From: CAYRSA01 sp964494845 | Lineage (GTDB): Bacteria > Patescibacteriota > Saccharimonadia > Saccharimonadales > JAGQNJ01 | Length of the DNA stretch: 32,379 bases | NCBI GenBank assembly: GCA_964494845.1 | Contig: CAZBSC010000010.1 | Location: 1-32,379, forward strand | Direction of reading: 5' to 3' | Shown here: positions 5,938-15,306 of the stretch, one piece after another | Position numbering within the stretch: the first letter of the stretch is position 1 | How the letters are laid out: each line of letters begins with the position of its first letter | Notes under the pieces: model-generated | The model's database searches: none | Seen by the model: only the letters and a program-made list of their open reading frames with translations | What the model was told of the DNA's origin: nothing | Made by a program: the position numbers and the translations under genes

Positions 5938-6363
5938 CTATTTACTATGTTTTTGCTTCATATCCTCGAATGATAGTTTGATGAGATTTTCTAAAACTGC
6001 CTGATCAACATCTGATAGCTTATTAATGTAAAGACAGCTGCCTTTGCTAGTTTTGTGTTTGCCTAGATCTTTTAGTAAATCCAAGTAGTTTTCTGGCCCG
6101 AGCATTAAGTATAGAGTCAAATTCTGTTTCCTGGGTGAAAATCCTGTTAGTGGCCAATCGCCTTCTTGGCTACTTCTTTCATATTTATAATGATACTTTC
6201 CAAACCCAATAATGCTGGTACCCCACATTTTTGGCTTCTTGCCAGTAACTCTAGTAAATATTTCAAGCAGTTTGAAGCTATCGTTTCTTTTTGTCTCGTC
6301 AGGTACAGAGTTAATAAACTCTGTGACACTGCCGTCATTGGCAAGGGTTTTAATCGTACTCAT
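5938..6363 (-). CDS. DUF1801 (YdhG-like) protein
   Basis: A 141-residue soluble protein. The block MWGTSIIGFGKYHYKY then GDWPLTGFSPRKQNLTLYLM is characteristic of the DUF1801/YdhG family, which has a frataxin-like fold and no firmly established biochemical role. Length is normal for the family. Its promoter is a TATAAT on the minus strand (6370-6375) separated by exactly six bases from ATG, so the mRNA is predicted leaderless. It is divergent from the cupin gene, whose start is 38 bp away. Confidence 0.8.
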   Translation of the reverse strand: MSTIKTLANDGSVTEFINSVPDETKRNDSFKLLEIFTRVTGKKPKMWGTSIIGFGKYHYKYERSSQEGDWPLTGFSPRKQNLTLYLMLGPENYLDLLKDLGKHKTSKGSCLYINKLSDVDQAVLENLIKLSFEDMKQKHSK

Positions 6364-6369
6364 ATACTA

Positions 6370-6395
6370 ATTATATCAGTAGGTTTTGGTATGAT
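6370..6395. promoter_or_regulatory. Divergent leaderless promoters (DUF1801 / cupin)
   Basis: A minus-strand TATAAT at 6370-6375 sits six bases from the ATG ending at 6363. A plus-strand TATGAT at 6390-6395 sits six bases (GTAGCC) from the ATG at 6402. Both transcripts should begin at their start codons. No Shine-Dalgarno is present for either gene. Confidence 0.75.
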
Positions 6396-6401
6396 GTAGC
6401 C

Positions 6402-6863
6402 ATGGATGAAATTGTTCGAGAATGGAAAAACTATATCGATAATCTTGATAACTGGGAATTAGTCGTAAAAGATATTGAGCCAAAGCGAACCGCATGTGGA
6501 CCTGTTTACGAGCCGCCTTCCCCGCTGCCGGGCAGAACCGAAACGTTTGCAATTAGTGACATGCGCGGTGTCAAAGTTGCCTACCCCCACTATCATAAAA
6601 ACGGCGAGACGGAAATCTACTTTGTAATTCAAGGATCTGGTTTGACGGTCGTTGGTGGCGAAGAAATCTCTATCGAAAGGGGCTCGGTAGTAATCACGCC
6701 ACCCGATACCACGCATTTTACTATTCCAGAAAAAGATTTAGTCATGGTTGTTATAAACACACCTAGTTTCAATGCAGAAAATATTGTTGAGCCACACGAA
6801 ACCGACCCCAAAACATTGTTCGATAAATCTCAGTACGACAGACTCGTCAGAAATATTACCTAA
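6402..6863 (+). CDS. Single-domain cupin protein
   Basis: A 153-residue cupin. Motif 1 is PHYHKNGETEIYFVIQGSG with H63, H65 and E69 or E71 as probable metal ligands. Motif 2 is GSVVITPPDTTHFT with H105 as the last ligand. The fold suggests a metal-dependent isomerase, dioxygenase or small-molecule binding protein; the sequence does not tell which. About 45 residues precede the barrel. It is leaderless behind TATGAT 6390-6395 and converges on the histidine phosphatase gene. Confidence 0.8.
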   Translation: MDEIVREWKNYIDNLDNWELVVKDIEPKRTACGPVYEPPSPLPGRTETFAISDMRGVKVAYPHYHKNGETEIYFVIQGSGLTVVGGEEISIERGSVVITPPDTTHFTIPEKDLVMVVINTPSFNAENIVEPHETDPKTLFDKSQYDRLVRNIT

Positions 6864-6919
6864 TTAGCTACCGAAGAAAAGTATCCTTAATTCTAAGGTA
6901 TGGGTCATTACGCCGTCTT

Positions 6920-7489
6920 TTATGGGAATAAGTGGAATACATCGTTGGCTTGGACGATTTCCCCAGCACCAACCTCAGAACATTCAATGATAGTTAGGGA
7001 AGAATTCTTAACTAGTTGATTCTGGTCTTCATACTCAGGAGAAGCACCAACGAGTACATTGACAAAAGTATTTAAAAACCTGCGATGCGAAATAATTAAC
7101 ACGGATTGCTGACCGGTTAGATTTAATCCTAACAAAAATCGGCGGGCGCGTGTCGCCATCTCCGCCGGCGTTTCTACATCTGGAGGCAATTTGTGCCAGT
7201 CCACATCTTTGACTAACTTCCCGATCAGGCTGCCCTGTTCTTGCTCCCTTAATAATTCGGTATAAATAATTGGCACTTTTTCATGTACAGCAATTATCAA
7301 GTTAGCTGTTTCGACGCACCGATCTAAATCACTACAATAGATTTTATCAAAATTATAAGTTCGTAATTTATCAGCAAGGAGTTTGACTTGCTCTATTCCT
7401 TTTTTTGTAAGCCTAGATGGCAAATTACCATATACCAAACCAGAAATATTTTTATCGGTCTCGGCATGGCGCGTCAAAATCAATCTCAT
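6920..7489 (-). CDS. Histidine phosphatase family protein (phosphoglycerate mutase-like)
   Basis: A 189-residue branch-1 histidine phosphatase. LTRHAET near the N-terminus gives the catalytic H8, and DLDRCVETANLI supplies the conserved Arg. LLREQEQGSLIGK is the acid region and LIISHRRFLNTF carries the second His (usually SHGG). The change to SHRR is a minor departure. The role is a general phosphomonoesterase; the substrate cannot be inferred. I start at ATG 7489; the TTG just upstream is less likely. A TATATT on the minus strand lies about 8 bases before ATG. Confidence 0.8.
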   Translation of the reverse strand: MRLILTRHAETDKNISGLVYGNLPSRLTKKGIEQVKLLADKLRTYNFDKIYCSDLDRCVETANLIIAVHEKVPIIYTELLREQEQGSLIGKLVKDVDWHKLPPDVETPAEMATRARRFLLGLNLTGQQSVLIISHRRFLNTFVNVLVGASPEYEDQNQLVKNSSLTIIECSEVGAGEIVQANDVFHLFP

Positions 7490-7607
7490 CAATATTCAAT
7501 ATAGCATACCAAAAATGACTATTATTAGATTGTACATATTTACAGCAAATATGTACTCTTCATCTTAAAACACAACATGTAGATGTGTCTCTGTTATTAT
7601 GTAGTAT

Positions 7608-8288
7608 ATGAAAACAATAATTATATCTGGTGGTAGCGATGGGTTGGGCAAGGCTTTAGCAAAACATCTAACCGATGTCGGCAACAAAGTTATAATACTC
7701 GCCCCTGATGAAGAAAAAGTAACGACTGTAGCAAAAGAAATAGGCTGCGCTTTTAGGGTTTGTGATGTATCAAAGTGGGCACAGGTAGAATCGGCAGTAA
7801 AGTCGATAATATCTGAATACGGGGATATAGATGTGCTCATCAATAATGCTGGGGTTGCCTACGGCGGCAAGATCGAAGACGCAAGCCCAGAGGCAATTCA
7901 GCACACCTTTGATGTAAATGTTGTTGGAGTACTTTTTCTAACCAAGGCAGTTGTTCCGTCAATGAAGAAAATAGGAAACGGGCGCATTATTAATATCAAC
8001 TCTCAGGGCGGTATCTACACAAAAGCGGAAAGAACATTGTACAACGGAAGCAAATGGGCAATCACCGGAATAACCAAAGTCCTGCAAGCAGAGTTAGCGC
8101 CTAGCAATATTAAAGTCACAGGCCTCTATCCCGGGGCGATGGAACAACGAATGAAGATCAATGGCGCCAGAGGCCCACAAGAGAATAGTTTTTCCTACCA
8201 AGAAATGGCCGACGCAGTAGATTTTATTTTAAGTCGGAATCCAAATACCTCTATACCCGAACTGGGTATTAAAAACATCAACAACTAG
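7608..8288 (+). CDS. Short-chain dehydrogenase/reductase
   Basis: A 226-residue classical SDR. The Rossmann motif is SGGSDGLGK (7-15), and NNAG is at 79-82. Catalytic S132 lies in INSQGG and Y145/K149 in YNGSK. The PGAMEQRM segment after the active site is the usual cofactor-contact region. The acidic DVSKW at the cofactor loop does not settle NADH against NADPH. TATTAT (7595-7600) ends seven bases before ATG, so the mRNA is predicted leaderless. It is followed 18 bp later by the EamA transporter, which has its own -10 box. Confidence 0.88.
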   Translation: MKTIIISGGSDGLGKALAKHLTDVGNKVIILAPDEEKVTTVAKEIGCAFRVCDVSKWAQVESAVKSIISEYGDIDVLINNAGVAYGGKIEDASPEAIQHTFDVNVVGVLFLTKAVVPSMKKIGNGRIININSQGGIYTKAERTLYNGSKWAITGITKVLQAELAPSNIKVTGLYPGAMEQRMKINGARGPQENSFSYQEMADAVDFILSRNPNTSIPELGIKNINN

Positions 8289-8306
8289 TGCTGTATTATT
8301 AGTTTA

Positions 8307-9197
8307 ATGAGAAATTCAAAAGCCCCAGTCGGCGCCAGTTTAGTTGTTCTTTCCTCTATTTTTTACGCTAGTTATGGCGTTTGGACGAAGTTAATGGGAA
8401 ATTTTTTTGATGGCTACACCGCTGCTATGTGGCGCAGCATATTAGTGATAATATTTTTGGCACCGTTTGCCATTTATTTTCGTCAGCTAGAACCTATTAG
8501 ATTTAAGCAAAACTGGCGCTATATTGCTGGCATGTTCGTAGCGTCCTTGTTTACTTGGGGACCGCTATATTACGCGATTTTGCACGCCGGTATAGGTATA
8601 ACTCTGACGATTGCTTATGCCAGCATTGTGATTGGGGCATTCTTTTTTGGCTGGCTATTTGTAAAAGAGCGTTTTACAATCGACAAGGCAATATCTGCGG
8701 GGTTGGGTATTTTTGGGTTGGGTTTAATATTTTCGCCGAGCATAGCTAGCTTGGGGTTTATAGCATTGCTTGCTGCTGTAGTAGGAGGACTGTCAAGTGC
8801 CGCAAACATGGTGTTCTCGAAGCAAATTCGATATAACGCCACGCAATCAACTTTGGTACTGTGGACAGCATCCGTGCTAGCAAATTTAGTAATGGCTATT
8901 CTATTCAGTGCGTCTAACCCGCATATTGGCTTGCAAATCCAATGGCTATATTTGGTTTTCTTTGCTATAGCTTCTGTTATCGCTTCATGGGCACTAATAA
9001 CCGGGTTAAAACTTATTGATGCTGGAGCAGCCGGGATACTGGGTTTATTGGAAATAGTTTTTGGCGTATTGTTCGGAGTATTCTTCTTTAACGAGAGGCC
9101 AAATGTTGTTGCGCTACTGGGCATGGCGGTTATTATAGTTGCAGCAGCCATCCCTTACGCCAAAGACTATAACGCCCAACGAGGCACGCTAGAGTAA
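8307..9197 (+). CDS. EamA/DMT-family transporter
   Basis: A 296-residue integral membrane protein with ten predicted helices in two EamA repeats: residues about 10-140 and 150-285. The second repeat has LGLLEIVFGVLFGVFFFNERPN, the diagnostic end-of-repeat segment, and the first has VIGAFFFGWLFVKERFT in the same place. DMT carriers move metabolites or drugs out of or into cells; no substrate can be assigned. TATTAT (8294-8299) is seven bases from ATG. Confidence 0.87.
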   Translation: MRNSKAPVGASLVVLSSIFYASYGVWTKLMGNFFDGYTAAMWRSILVIIFLAPFAIYFRQLEPIRFKQNWRYIAGMFVASLFTWGPLYYAILHAGIGITLTIAYASIVIGAFFFGWLFVKERFTIDKAISAGLGIFGLGLIFSPSIASLGFIALLAAVVGGLSSAANMVFSKQIRYNATQSTLVLWTASVLANLVMAILFSASNPHIGLQIQWLYLVFFAIASVIASWALITGLKLIDAGAAGILGLLEIVFGVLFGVFFFNERPNVVALLGMAVIIVAAAIPYAKDYNAQRGTLE

Positions 9198-9216
9198 TGT
9201 TTGTTACTATATATTT

Positions 9217-9960
9217 ATGCAGATAATTAAAACTAAGAGTTTTGATCTGGCCATTATTAGCGCTGGAGATGTCAACGCAGAAAAACTTGCGATCGTTATT
9301 CCTGGACGGCTAGATACCAAGGACTACGCACAGAATCCAAGTCATATAAAATTTTTAGCAGACCGCGGGTATTATGCCCTATCTTTTGATCCGCCTGGTA
9401 CATGGGATAGCCCTGGTAGCATTGAACTATTTAGCACAACCAATTATATAAAAGCTGTTAACGAACTGATTGAATATTTTGGCAACAAGCCAACCCTCGT
9501 CATGGGTCACAGCCGTGGTGGAACCGTGACAATGCTAGTAGGACCGCAAAATCCTAAGATTACACATATGGTATCTGTTAATTCGTCTTATGGTGGCCCC
9601 ATTGATGTAGACAAGCCCATACCAAATGAAGTTAATATTTCGTACCGCGACATCCCACCTGGCGACACTCGCACAAAAGAACAAAAACGTTTTGACCTAC
9701 CCTACAACTATTTTGTAGATGCAGAACAATACGATGCCCTACCAGAGCTAAGTAAATGCAACAAGCCAAAACTATTTTTTTACGGCACAAAAGACATTTT
9801 GACAACCAAAGATATTGTTCAAAAAATGTACGACACTTCAGCAGAGCCAAAAAAGATCCACGAACTAGACACAGAACATGACTATAGATTACATCCCGAG
9901 ATCATTAATGAGGTGAATAAAGTATTGGGCGAATTCTTGGACGAAAACCCTCTGCCGTAA
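9217..9960 (+). CDS. Alpha/beta hydrolase
   Basis: A 247-residue serine hydrolase. MGHSRGG (96-102) is the nucleophile elbow with S99. D193 in GTKDILTT and H221 in DTEHDYRLHP are the probable rest of the triad. It lacks HGGPG, so it is not of the peptidase type found at 3187. FDPPGTWDSPG and the lid residues give no substrate. TACTAT (9205-9210) is six bases from ATG. It stands between two transporters, and each gene has its own leaderless promoter. Confidence 0.82.
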   Translation: MQIIKTKSFDLAIISAGDVNAEKLAIVIPGRLDTKDYAQNPSHIKFLADRGYYALSFDPPGTWDSPGSIELFSTTNYIKAVNELIEYFGNKPTLVMGHSRGGTVTMLVGPQNPKITHMVSVNSSYGGPIDVDKPIPNEVNISYRDIPPGDTRTKEQKRFDLPYNYFVDAEQYDALPELSKCNKPKLFFYGTKDILTTKDIVQKMYDTSAEPKKIHELDTEHDYRLHPEIINEVNKVLGEFLDENPLP

Positions 9961-10004
9961 CCTAGAGGTTGGTAGATTGTCAACCAAACTATATACTTCT
10001 TTTG

Positions 10005-11183
10005 ATGCCAAACCACGGAAAATCAGCACTTCACCTAAAACCCACACACGAGTTAGTCTCTACGAGAATGCTCTTTACCCTGGGCATAGCGGCTACGACC
10101 GTAGGGGTACCACTATATTTGATTAGCTTGGGAATGGCAGACTCTGAAATTGGAATATTTATCGGGATAACAGCCTTTTTGATAGCTATTGCGTCGCTGT
10201 TTATGCCGCCTATTCTAGAACGGTTCAACCAGTACAGGCTGCTGATAATAAGCTCTGTCTTGACTGGTCTTTCGTACGTTTTATTTGGCTATACAAAAAA
10301 TACTGCCCTGGCCATGACTTTGGTGTTTATTACAAACCTTTGTATCACAATCAATATCAACTCACTCAGCATACTGTTCAAAGATTCTACTCGCAGCAAA
10401 CAAGAGTTCACCCGTGATACTGGACTGATGGGCTCGTTAGTCAACTTCAGCTGGTTTATCGGTCCGCTATTAGGAGGATTAGTACTCAACTATGCCGGTG
10501 TAAACGGGCTATTTATACTATCGGGCTCACTTTGCATTATAAGCGCAATATATTTGTTTATACTGCCCATAAAAACAGTTGTAAAAAAACGAGCAGAATT
10601 GGATATTAGTATTAAAGAAAATTTACGTTTTTACCTGTCTAAGCCAAGTCTGAAAATCGCTTATATCCAAAGGATGGGGATTACAATCTGGTGGGGATTC
10701 ATTTGGACATTTATGCCCATTTTCATGGCCAGGAATGGTTACAGCGTTGCAAGTATCGGTCTATTTATTAGCCTGTCACAATTACCCCTATTCCTTTTAG
10801 AGTTTAAGACAGTTGGCATAGTAGCAAAAGTCGGGTACCGTGCTGTATTCGTAACTTCCTATGCATTGCTAGCAATTCTTTGTCTCGTGTCTTTTCTTAC
10901 GGGCAATTTTGCACTGGTTATGGTCGCGTTGTTCGTGGGGTCATTGTCACTCAGCTTTATCGAACCAATTAGCGAACTCTTCTTTTTTGACCAGGTTACC
11001 AGATTAGAAGAGGAGAAAACATATCCTATTTTTGGAACATCTAGCCTGGTCGGCAGCACTCTAGCTAGGGTGGGTGTAGGTATCAGTTTGGCTCTAGTGG
11101 CCGACCGAGTCGCGTTCTTGGTCATAGGATTTTTTATGCTGTACGGAGCATTCAAGGCTCTGGCTATACGTACTAATAATTAG
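10005..11183 (+). CDS. Major facilitator superfamily transporter
   Basis: A 392-residue membrane protein with about twelve helices split by a central loop (IKTVVKKRAELDISIKEN). GIFIGITAFLIAIASLFMPP and the paired-helix layout fit the MFS, probably the exporter-like branch. Reading is open from 9969, but I choose ATG 10005 (MPNHGKSALHL). A TATACT -10 box (9992-9997) would place the start point there, and the upstream 12 residues overlap the promoter. The stop is inside an AT-rich dyad TACTAAT-A-ATTAGTA (11171-11185). It converges with the kinase gene, whose stop is 14 bases away. Confidence 0.82.
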   Translation: MPNHGKSALHLKPTHELVSTRMLFTLGIAATTVGVPLYLISLGMADSEIGIFIGITAFLIAIASLFMPPILERFNQYRLLIISSVLTGLSYVLFGYTKNTALAMTLVFITNLCITININSLSILFKDSTRSKQEFTRDTGLMGSLVNFSWFIGPLLGGLVLNYAGVNGLFILSGSLCIISAIYLFILPIKTVVKKRAELDISIKENLRFYLSKPSLKIAYIQRMGITIWWGFIWTFMPIFMARNGYSVASIGLFISLSQLPLFLLEFKTVGIVAKVGYRAVFVTSYALLAILCLVSFLTGNFALVMVALFVGSLSLSFIEPISELFFFDQVTRLEEEKTYPIFGTSSLVGSTLARVGVGISLALVADRVAFLVIGFFMLYGAFKALAIRTNN

Positions 11184-11196
11184 TAAATATTATGAA

Positions 11197-13353
11197 TTAA
11201 ACTTTTTGGTTAGGAACAGTTGTGTGTTTTATGGGCAAAGAAAACCCGAATGTAGATCCCTTGCTACTACTTTCAAATATTATCTGGCCGTTTTGAGCAT
11301 CAGTTACACGCTTCACAAGATATAGACCGATTCCTGTGCCGTCGGGCCGTTCATTTTTTGCGTTGCCAGCCCGGAAAAATTTAGTAAATAATTTCGCCTT
11401 TTCGCTCTCTGGCACCCCTATACCATTATCCACTACTTTGAAAATAATCTTGTCTAGATTACGGTCAAGAAAAACATCGACTTTCCCGCCAGGTGTATAT
11501 TGGATTGCGTTATCGATTAGATTGATGATTGCCTGACGTGTTTTTTGTTCATCGATGTACGCCTCTGGCAGGGGCGTGCTGGGGGCGTGATAAGTTAAAG
11601 TAACCTCGTTTTCTTTAGCTCGTAGTTCTAGGCCATTGACTTCAGTGGGGACCAAGATGTTCAAGTCAGAAGGGGCTTGGTCTATGGTGAACTTACCAGC
11701 CGTCATTTTGCTAATAGTGAGAAGATCAACCACCAATTGTTTCATAACTCGGGCTCGAGCCAGTGCCGAAGATAACGGATGATTCAATTTGTCGTTGACA
11801 GGTCCATAGTAACCTTTAGTTGCCATGTTCAGATAACCATCAATGGCCGCCAGAGGCGTAGTTAACTGGTGTGATGCCATAGAGATAAAGTCATCTTTTA
11901 CTTCATCTGCGTCTTTTAGTTTTTTATTCAGCGATTGGAGCTCCTGAGTCGCATGGTCTACCCTTTGCTGGAGCAAGGTATTAAATTGCCTAACCAATGC
12001 GTACGACAAACTATTGTGAATGGCTACGGCAAGTTGACCTGATGCAATTTCTATAAGTCTAGCATCTTGGGTGGTGTAGTTGGCCCCGCTGCTTTTTTCA
12101 GAAAATAATAAATAACCAATTTTTTCATTATTTGCCACCAACGGTGCAATTACGGCAAGCTCGTATCCCTCCATTGTAGCTTTTTGGGCGCCGGACGGTA
12201 GGTTGTCTTTAACATACACGCTAGAGGTAAACTGTTTTAGATCGTATGCAACCTTTTCGTGGTTGTCATGTAGTACGCCCGAAGATTCAAAATAGATTTT
12301 TTCTTTATCCAGGACAATAATGTCGACTGTTTTTACATGCATCTGGTTTTGAAGTAAATTTGCTACTTTATTAGTCAAAGCGCCTAAATCAATTTCAGAA
12401 GCCAGGATTCTACCCATTTCATTCACCAAATGCTGAGGGTCATACTCGTCTCTGAAAAACAATTTATCGGTTAGTTTTTTTATCCACCTAATCAACGGCC
12501 TAACTGTAAGAGCAAGAATCAAAGCAACAACGACAAAATAAACCTGTTGAAGTCCGTTTAATTTGAGGTCTGGGAACAGAATCTTGCTTGTTCCAAAAAT
12601 AATTGCACTATAACAAAGTGTAATAGCAACAGCCATCAGTACAAATCCAAACGAACGGAAAATAACTGAGCGAATATCGAACATTTTATGGCGCAGGATA
12701 GCCAGTCCAACAGCCCCTACTAAAACCACATTTGCTGGATTACCTATCACATTGCCCAAAGAGCTTTGTCCAAACGTAGGCAACACTATTTGGGTAATCA
12801 TGTTCACGCCCACAGATATTCCGATACCGAATGACATTAATTTGATTTGTGCTCTAACGACTGCATCTGATTTTTTGCTATGGTTGTATAGAATACTGAA
12901 ACTGATAGTAAATAGCGCCACAAAATATAATAGCGTGGCCCATAGGCCGAACCCAACTTGGCTGAGAATAGTACCATACTGATGTCTTTGAACCTCGGCA
13001 ATTGTTGTAGGCAAAAAAGCAAGAACGGAAAGTATTGGCAATAATAAAAAAGCAGCTATGGTTACCTTTTTGTATTTAATTCCTGAATCGGTGAATGAAA
13101 GTGCAAAGCTAAAGAAAAACAATGGTATAAAATTAGCGAAGAACAGGGCTATTCTGGATAGTAGCAACGCGCTGTTCAGGCTTTCTGGCAACTCTGCACA
13201 AAAAGATGCTGCCGAATACAAAAAGACAGCTAGTCCAAACAACAAAAATGCTCGGTAAATCTTGGACTCAGTATTTTTTAATCCAACGAAAAGTAATATC
13301 GTGAATAATCCTACGAGCGTAAGTACATATGAAACAAGCTCAATAAGAGGCAT
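11197..13353 (-). CDS. Multi-TM sensor histidine kinase with GAF domain
   Basis: A 718-residue membrane kinase. Seven or eight helices fill residues 1 to about 300, resembling the HisKA_7TM sensor region. A GAF-like domain follows (about 325-455), then a coiled coil ending in KDADEVKDDF. The H-box is SMASHQLTTPLAAIDGYL with phospho-acceptor H494. The ATPase domain has NLIDNAIQYTPGG (N), VVDNGIGVPE (G1) and GTGIGLYLVKRV (G2). All catalytic boxes are intact. No response regulator lies beside it, so it is an orphan. Unlike most genes here it has a strong Shine-Dalgarno (GGGAAGG, 13361-13367, seven bases from ATG) and a leader of about 100 nt. Confidence 0.9.
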   Translation of the reverse strand: MPLIELVSYVLTLVGLFTILLFVGLKNTESKIYRAFLLFGLAVFLYSAASFCAELPESLNSALLLSRIALFFANFIPLFFFSFALSFTDSGIKYKKVTIAAFLLLPILSVLAFLPTTIAEVQRHQYGTILSQVGFGLWATLLYFVALFTISFSILYNHSKKSDAVVRAQIKLMSFGIGISVGVNMITQIVLPTFGQSSLGNVIGNPANVVLVGAVGLAILRHKMFDIRSVIFRSFGFVLMAVAITLCYSAIIFGTSKILFPDLKLNGLQQVYFVVVALILALTVRPLIRWIKKLTDKLFFRDEYDPQHLVNEMGRILASEIDLGALTNKVANLLQNQMHVKTVDIIVLDKEKIYFESSGVLHDNHEKVAYDLKQFTSSVYVKDNLPSGAQKATMEGYELAVIAPLVANNEKIGYLLFSEKSSGANYTTQDARLIEIASGQLAVAIHNSLSYALVRQFNTLLQQRVDHATQELQSLNKKLKDADEVKDDFISMASHQLTTPLAAIDGYLNMATKGYYGPVNDKLNHPLSSALARARVMKQLVVDLLTISKMTAGKFTIDQAPSDLNILVPTEVNGLELRAKENEVTLTYHAPSTPLPEAYIDEQKTRQAIINLIDNAIQYTPGGKVDVFLDRNLDKIIFKVVDNGIGVPESEKAKLFTKFFRAGNAKNERPDGTGIGLYLVKRVTDAQNGQIIFESSSKGSTFGFSLPIKHTTVPNQKV

Positions 13354-13381
13354 TTGCTAGCCTTCCCATGACACGATTCGA

Positions 13382-13401
13382 CTGCCGCATTTGTACGGCA
13401 G
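13382..13401 (-). promoter_or_regulatory. Leader hairpin of the kinase gene
   Basis: CTGCCG and CGGCAG form a 6-bp stem around an 8-base loop, inside the predicted 5' leader and about 30 nt from ATG. There is no U-tract, so it may affect stability or translation rather than terminate. Confidence 0.35.
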
Positions 13402-13465
13402 GAAATAACACTACTGTTTTTGTGATACATGGCTGCGACAAGAAACCACCCCTTTTCATGTATAG

Positions 13466-13493
13466 ATTATATATCATGATTGGTCATGCATGA
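13466..13493 (-). promoter_or_regulatory. Kinase promoter with adjoining palindromes
   Basis: A minus-strand TATAAT (13466-13471) directly abuts the palindrome ATCATGAT (13473-13480). A second palindrome TCATGCATGA (13484-13493) follows four bases later. Both are built from CATGA half-sites and would occupy the spacer and -35 region. This suggests a repressor or activator site, which is an inference from the arrangement alone. Confidence 0.4.
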
Positions 13494-13526
13494 TGTTTTG
13501 CTTACTTTTTTGTCGCCGATTACGAT

Positions 13527-15287
13527 TTAGTCGTCTATGAAACCGCCGTGTTGGTGCTCCCATAGTTCGGCATATAGGCCTTTTCGTTCAAGCAACTCGG
13601 CGTGCGTGCCGTCTTCGACTGCTTTGCCGTCTTTTAGCAAAATAATGCGATCTAGCTTGCGAATCGTAGACAGCCTATGGGCAATAACGATTGTTGTGCG
13701 GTTTTCCATTAGACTGTTCAGTGCACTAGTGATTAATTTTTCACTCTTGCTGTCTAGCGCTGAGGTAGCTTCATCCAGCACTAGTATTGGAGCCTTCTTT
13801 AGCATGGCCCTAGCAATTGCTACTCGCTGTTTTTGACCACCGGATAGTTTTACTCCACGTTCGCCGACAAGTGTCTCGTACCCATTGGGTAGTTTTTCGA
13901 TGAACTCGTCAGCATGCGCTAACTCTGCGGCTTTAATAACTTCTTCCTTGCTAGCTTTGGGGTTTCCATAGGCGATATTGTCATAAATTGAACGGTGAAA
14001 AAGTAACGGCTCTTGCGGAACATAGGCAATATTCCGTCTTAGGTCATCCTGAGTAATTTTCGAGATATCGTAGCCGTCTAATAGAATCTGTCCACTATTC
14101 GTATCCATAAACCGGAGTAGTAATTTAGTGAAAGTAGTTTTGCCACCACCACTCGGACCAACTAAACCAACCTTTTGACCAACAGGAATGGTTAAATCCA
14201 ATTTCGTGAAAACGTCTTTTTCGTTATCGCCATCGTAACGGAAATCAACATCATTTATTGTTATCGCACCTTTCACTGTCCCCTCTTTAACGCTAATAGG
14301 ATCTTTTGGATCCATGACCGAAGGCTCTAGCTCAAATATTTCTGACATTTCTGCGGCATCAGCAAAAGCCTCCTCTAGTTTTTCGACTAATTTTCCAAAC
14401 TCCCATAGGCCTGATATTAACTGTCGTAAATAAAGTTGGATGAGAAGCATTTGAGCCAAACTAACAGTACCGTCGAGCACAAACTTTATAGATAAAACAA
14501 TAATAAGGACTTCGATAAATGTACTAGCAGTAAATTTGTATATCCTAATGTATTCGTTCCCAAATAGATTGTGTACTCTCGCTTTAGCTCGTTGTCTGCT
14601 TACTGATTCAAAAGCTAATAGTTCCTTGCCATAACTAGAAAACATTTTTACAGGCAGAACATTTGTATATACATCAGCAACAACACCAGTGACTTTGGAA
14701 TCATATTCAGCAACCTTTTTTGCTCTTGGGTATTTTTTCTTTTGCATGTAGATCAGACTAGATGCATACAATATTGTCCAGATCATAAAAACAATCGAGA
14801 TAACCGGCGAAATAAAAAGTAATATCACGAAAGGAAAAATAATTTGTACGAATAGAGCATTAATATCAAATATTAAAGCTCGCGAAAGGGTGTCGAATGA
14901 ACGCGTAAACCGGTTGAATTTTGTGACGAGTGATCCAGTAAAGTTGTTAGAGAAAAAATCACTGCTGTGTGACATGGTTGCTTTAAAGCTACTAATGTCC
15001 ACATCCATTAGGCTATAGGAGTGTGCATAGAACCACAAAAATAAACCTATTCGTCCAGAGATTAATTGAAGTAAAAATATTAGAATCCATGCCCAAACAT
15101 AAATAGTAAAGTCTGAGAACGTCTTGTTTGAAATATTAGCTAACTCTCCAAAGAGCCTACTCAAAACAAGGGGCTGCAAAATAAATGAGCAAACAAAAAC
15201 TATAGTTGTAAATATAAACGCTAACAGCCACAACCATTTCCGTGGTCGTATTGCGGACCAATAAATAGATAGAGTTTTCTTCAACAT
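13527..15287 (-). CDS. ABC exporter half-transporter (fused TMD-NBD)
   Basis: A 586-residue type-IV ABC exporter subunit. Six transmembrane helices occupy about residues 18-320, and the ATPase follows. Walker A GPSGGGKT is at 377-384, the Q-loop is in YVPQEPLLFH, the signature LSGGQ at 481-485, Walker B is ILVLDEATSALDS and the H-loop is IVIAHRLST. It should work as a homodimer that exports lipids, peptides or drugs (MsbA/MdlB-like). No partner half-transporter is adjacent. The minus-strand TATAAT (15297-15302) ends nine bases before ATG, giving a leader of two or three bases. Confidence 0.9.
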   Translation of the reverse strand: MLKKTLSIYWSAIRPRKWLWLLAFIFTTIVFVCSFILQPLVLSRLFGELANISNKTFSDFTIYVWAWILIFLLQLISGRIGLFLWFYAHSYSLMDVDISSFKATMSHSSDFFSNNFTGSLVTKFNRFTRSFDTLSRALIFDINALFVQIIFPFVILLFISPVISIVFMIWTILYASSLIYMQKKKYPRAKKVAEYDSKVTGVVADVYTNVLPVKMFSSYGKELLAFESVSRQRAKARVHNLFGNEYIRIYKFTASTFIEVLIIVLSIKFVLDGTVSLAQMLLIQLYLRQLISGLWEFGKLVEKLEEAFADAAEMSEIFELEPSVMDPKDPISVKEGTVKGAITINDVDFRYDGDNEKDVFTKLDLTIPVGQKVGLVGPSGGGKTTFTKLLLRFMDTNSGQILLDGYDISKITQDDLRRNIAYVPQEPLLFHRSIYDNIAYGNPKASKEEVIKAAELAHADEFIEKLPNGYETLVGERGVKLSGGQKQRVAIARAMLKKAPILVLDEATSALDSKSEKLITSALNSLMENRTTIVIAHRLSTIRKLDRIILLKDGKAVEDGTHAELLERKGLYAELWEHQHGGFIDD

Positions 15288-15306
15288 TTAACCACCATTA
15301 TATCAG

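Noticed and set aside
9969..10004. Upstream extension of the MFS transporter (MVDCQPNYILLL)
   Set aside because: The extension overlaps the TATACT -10 box, and ATG 10005 has correct leaderless spacing.
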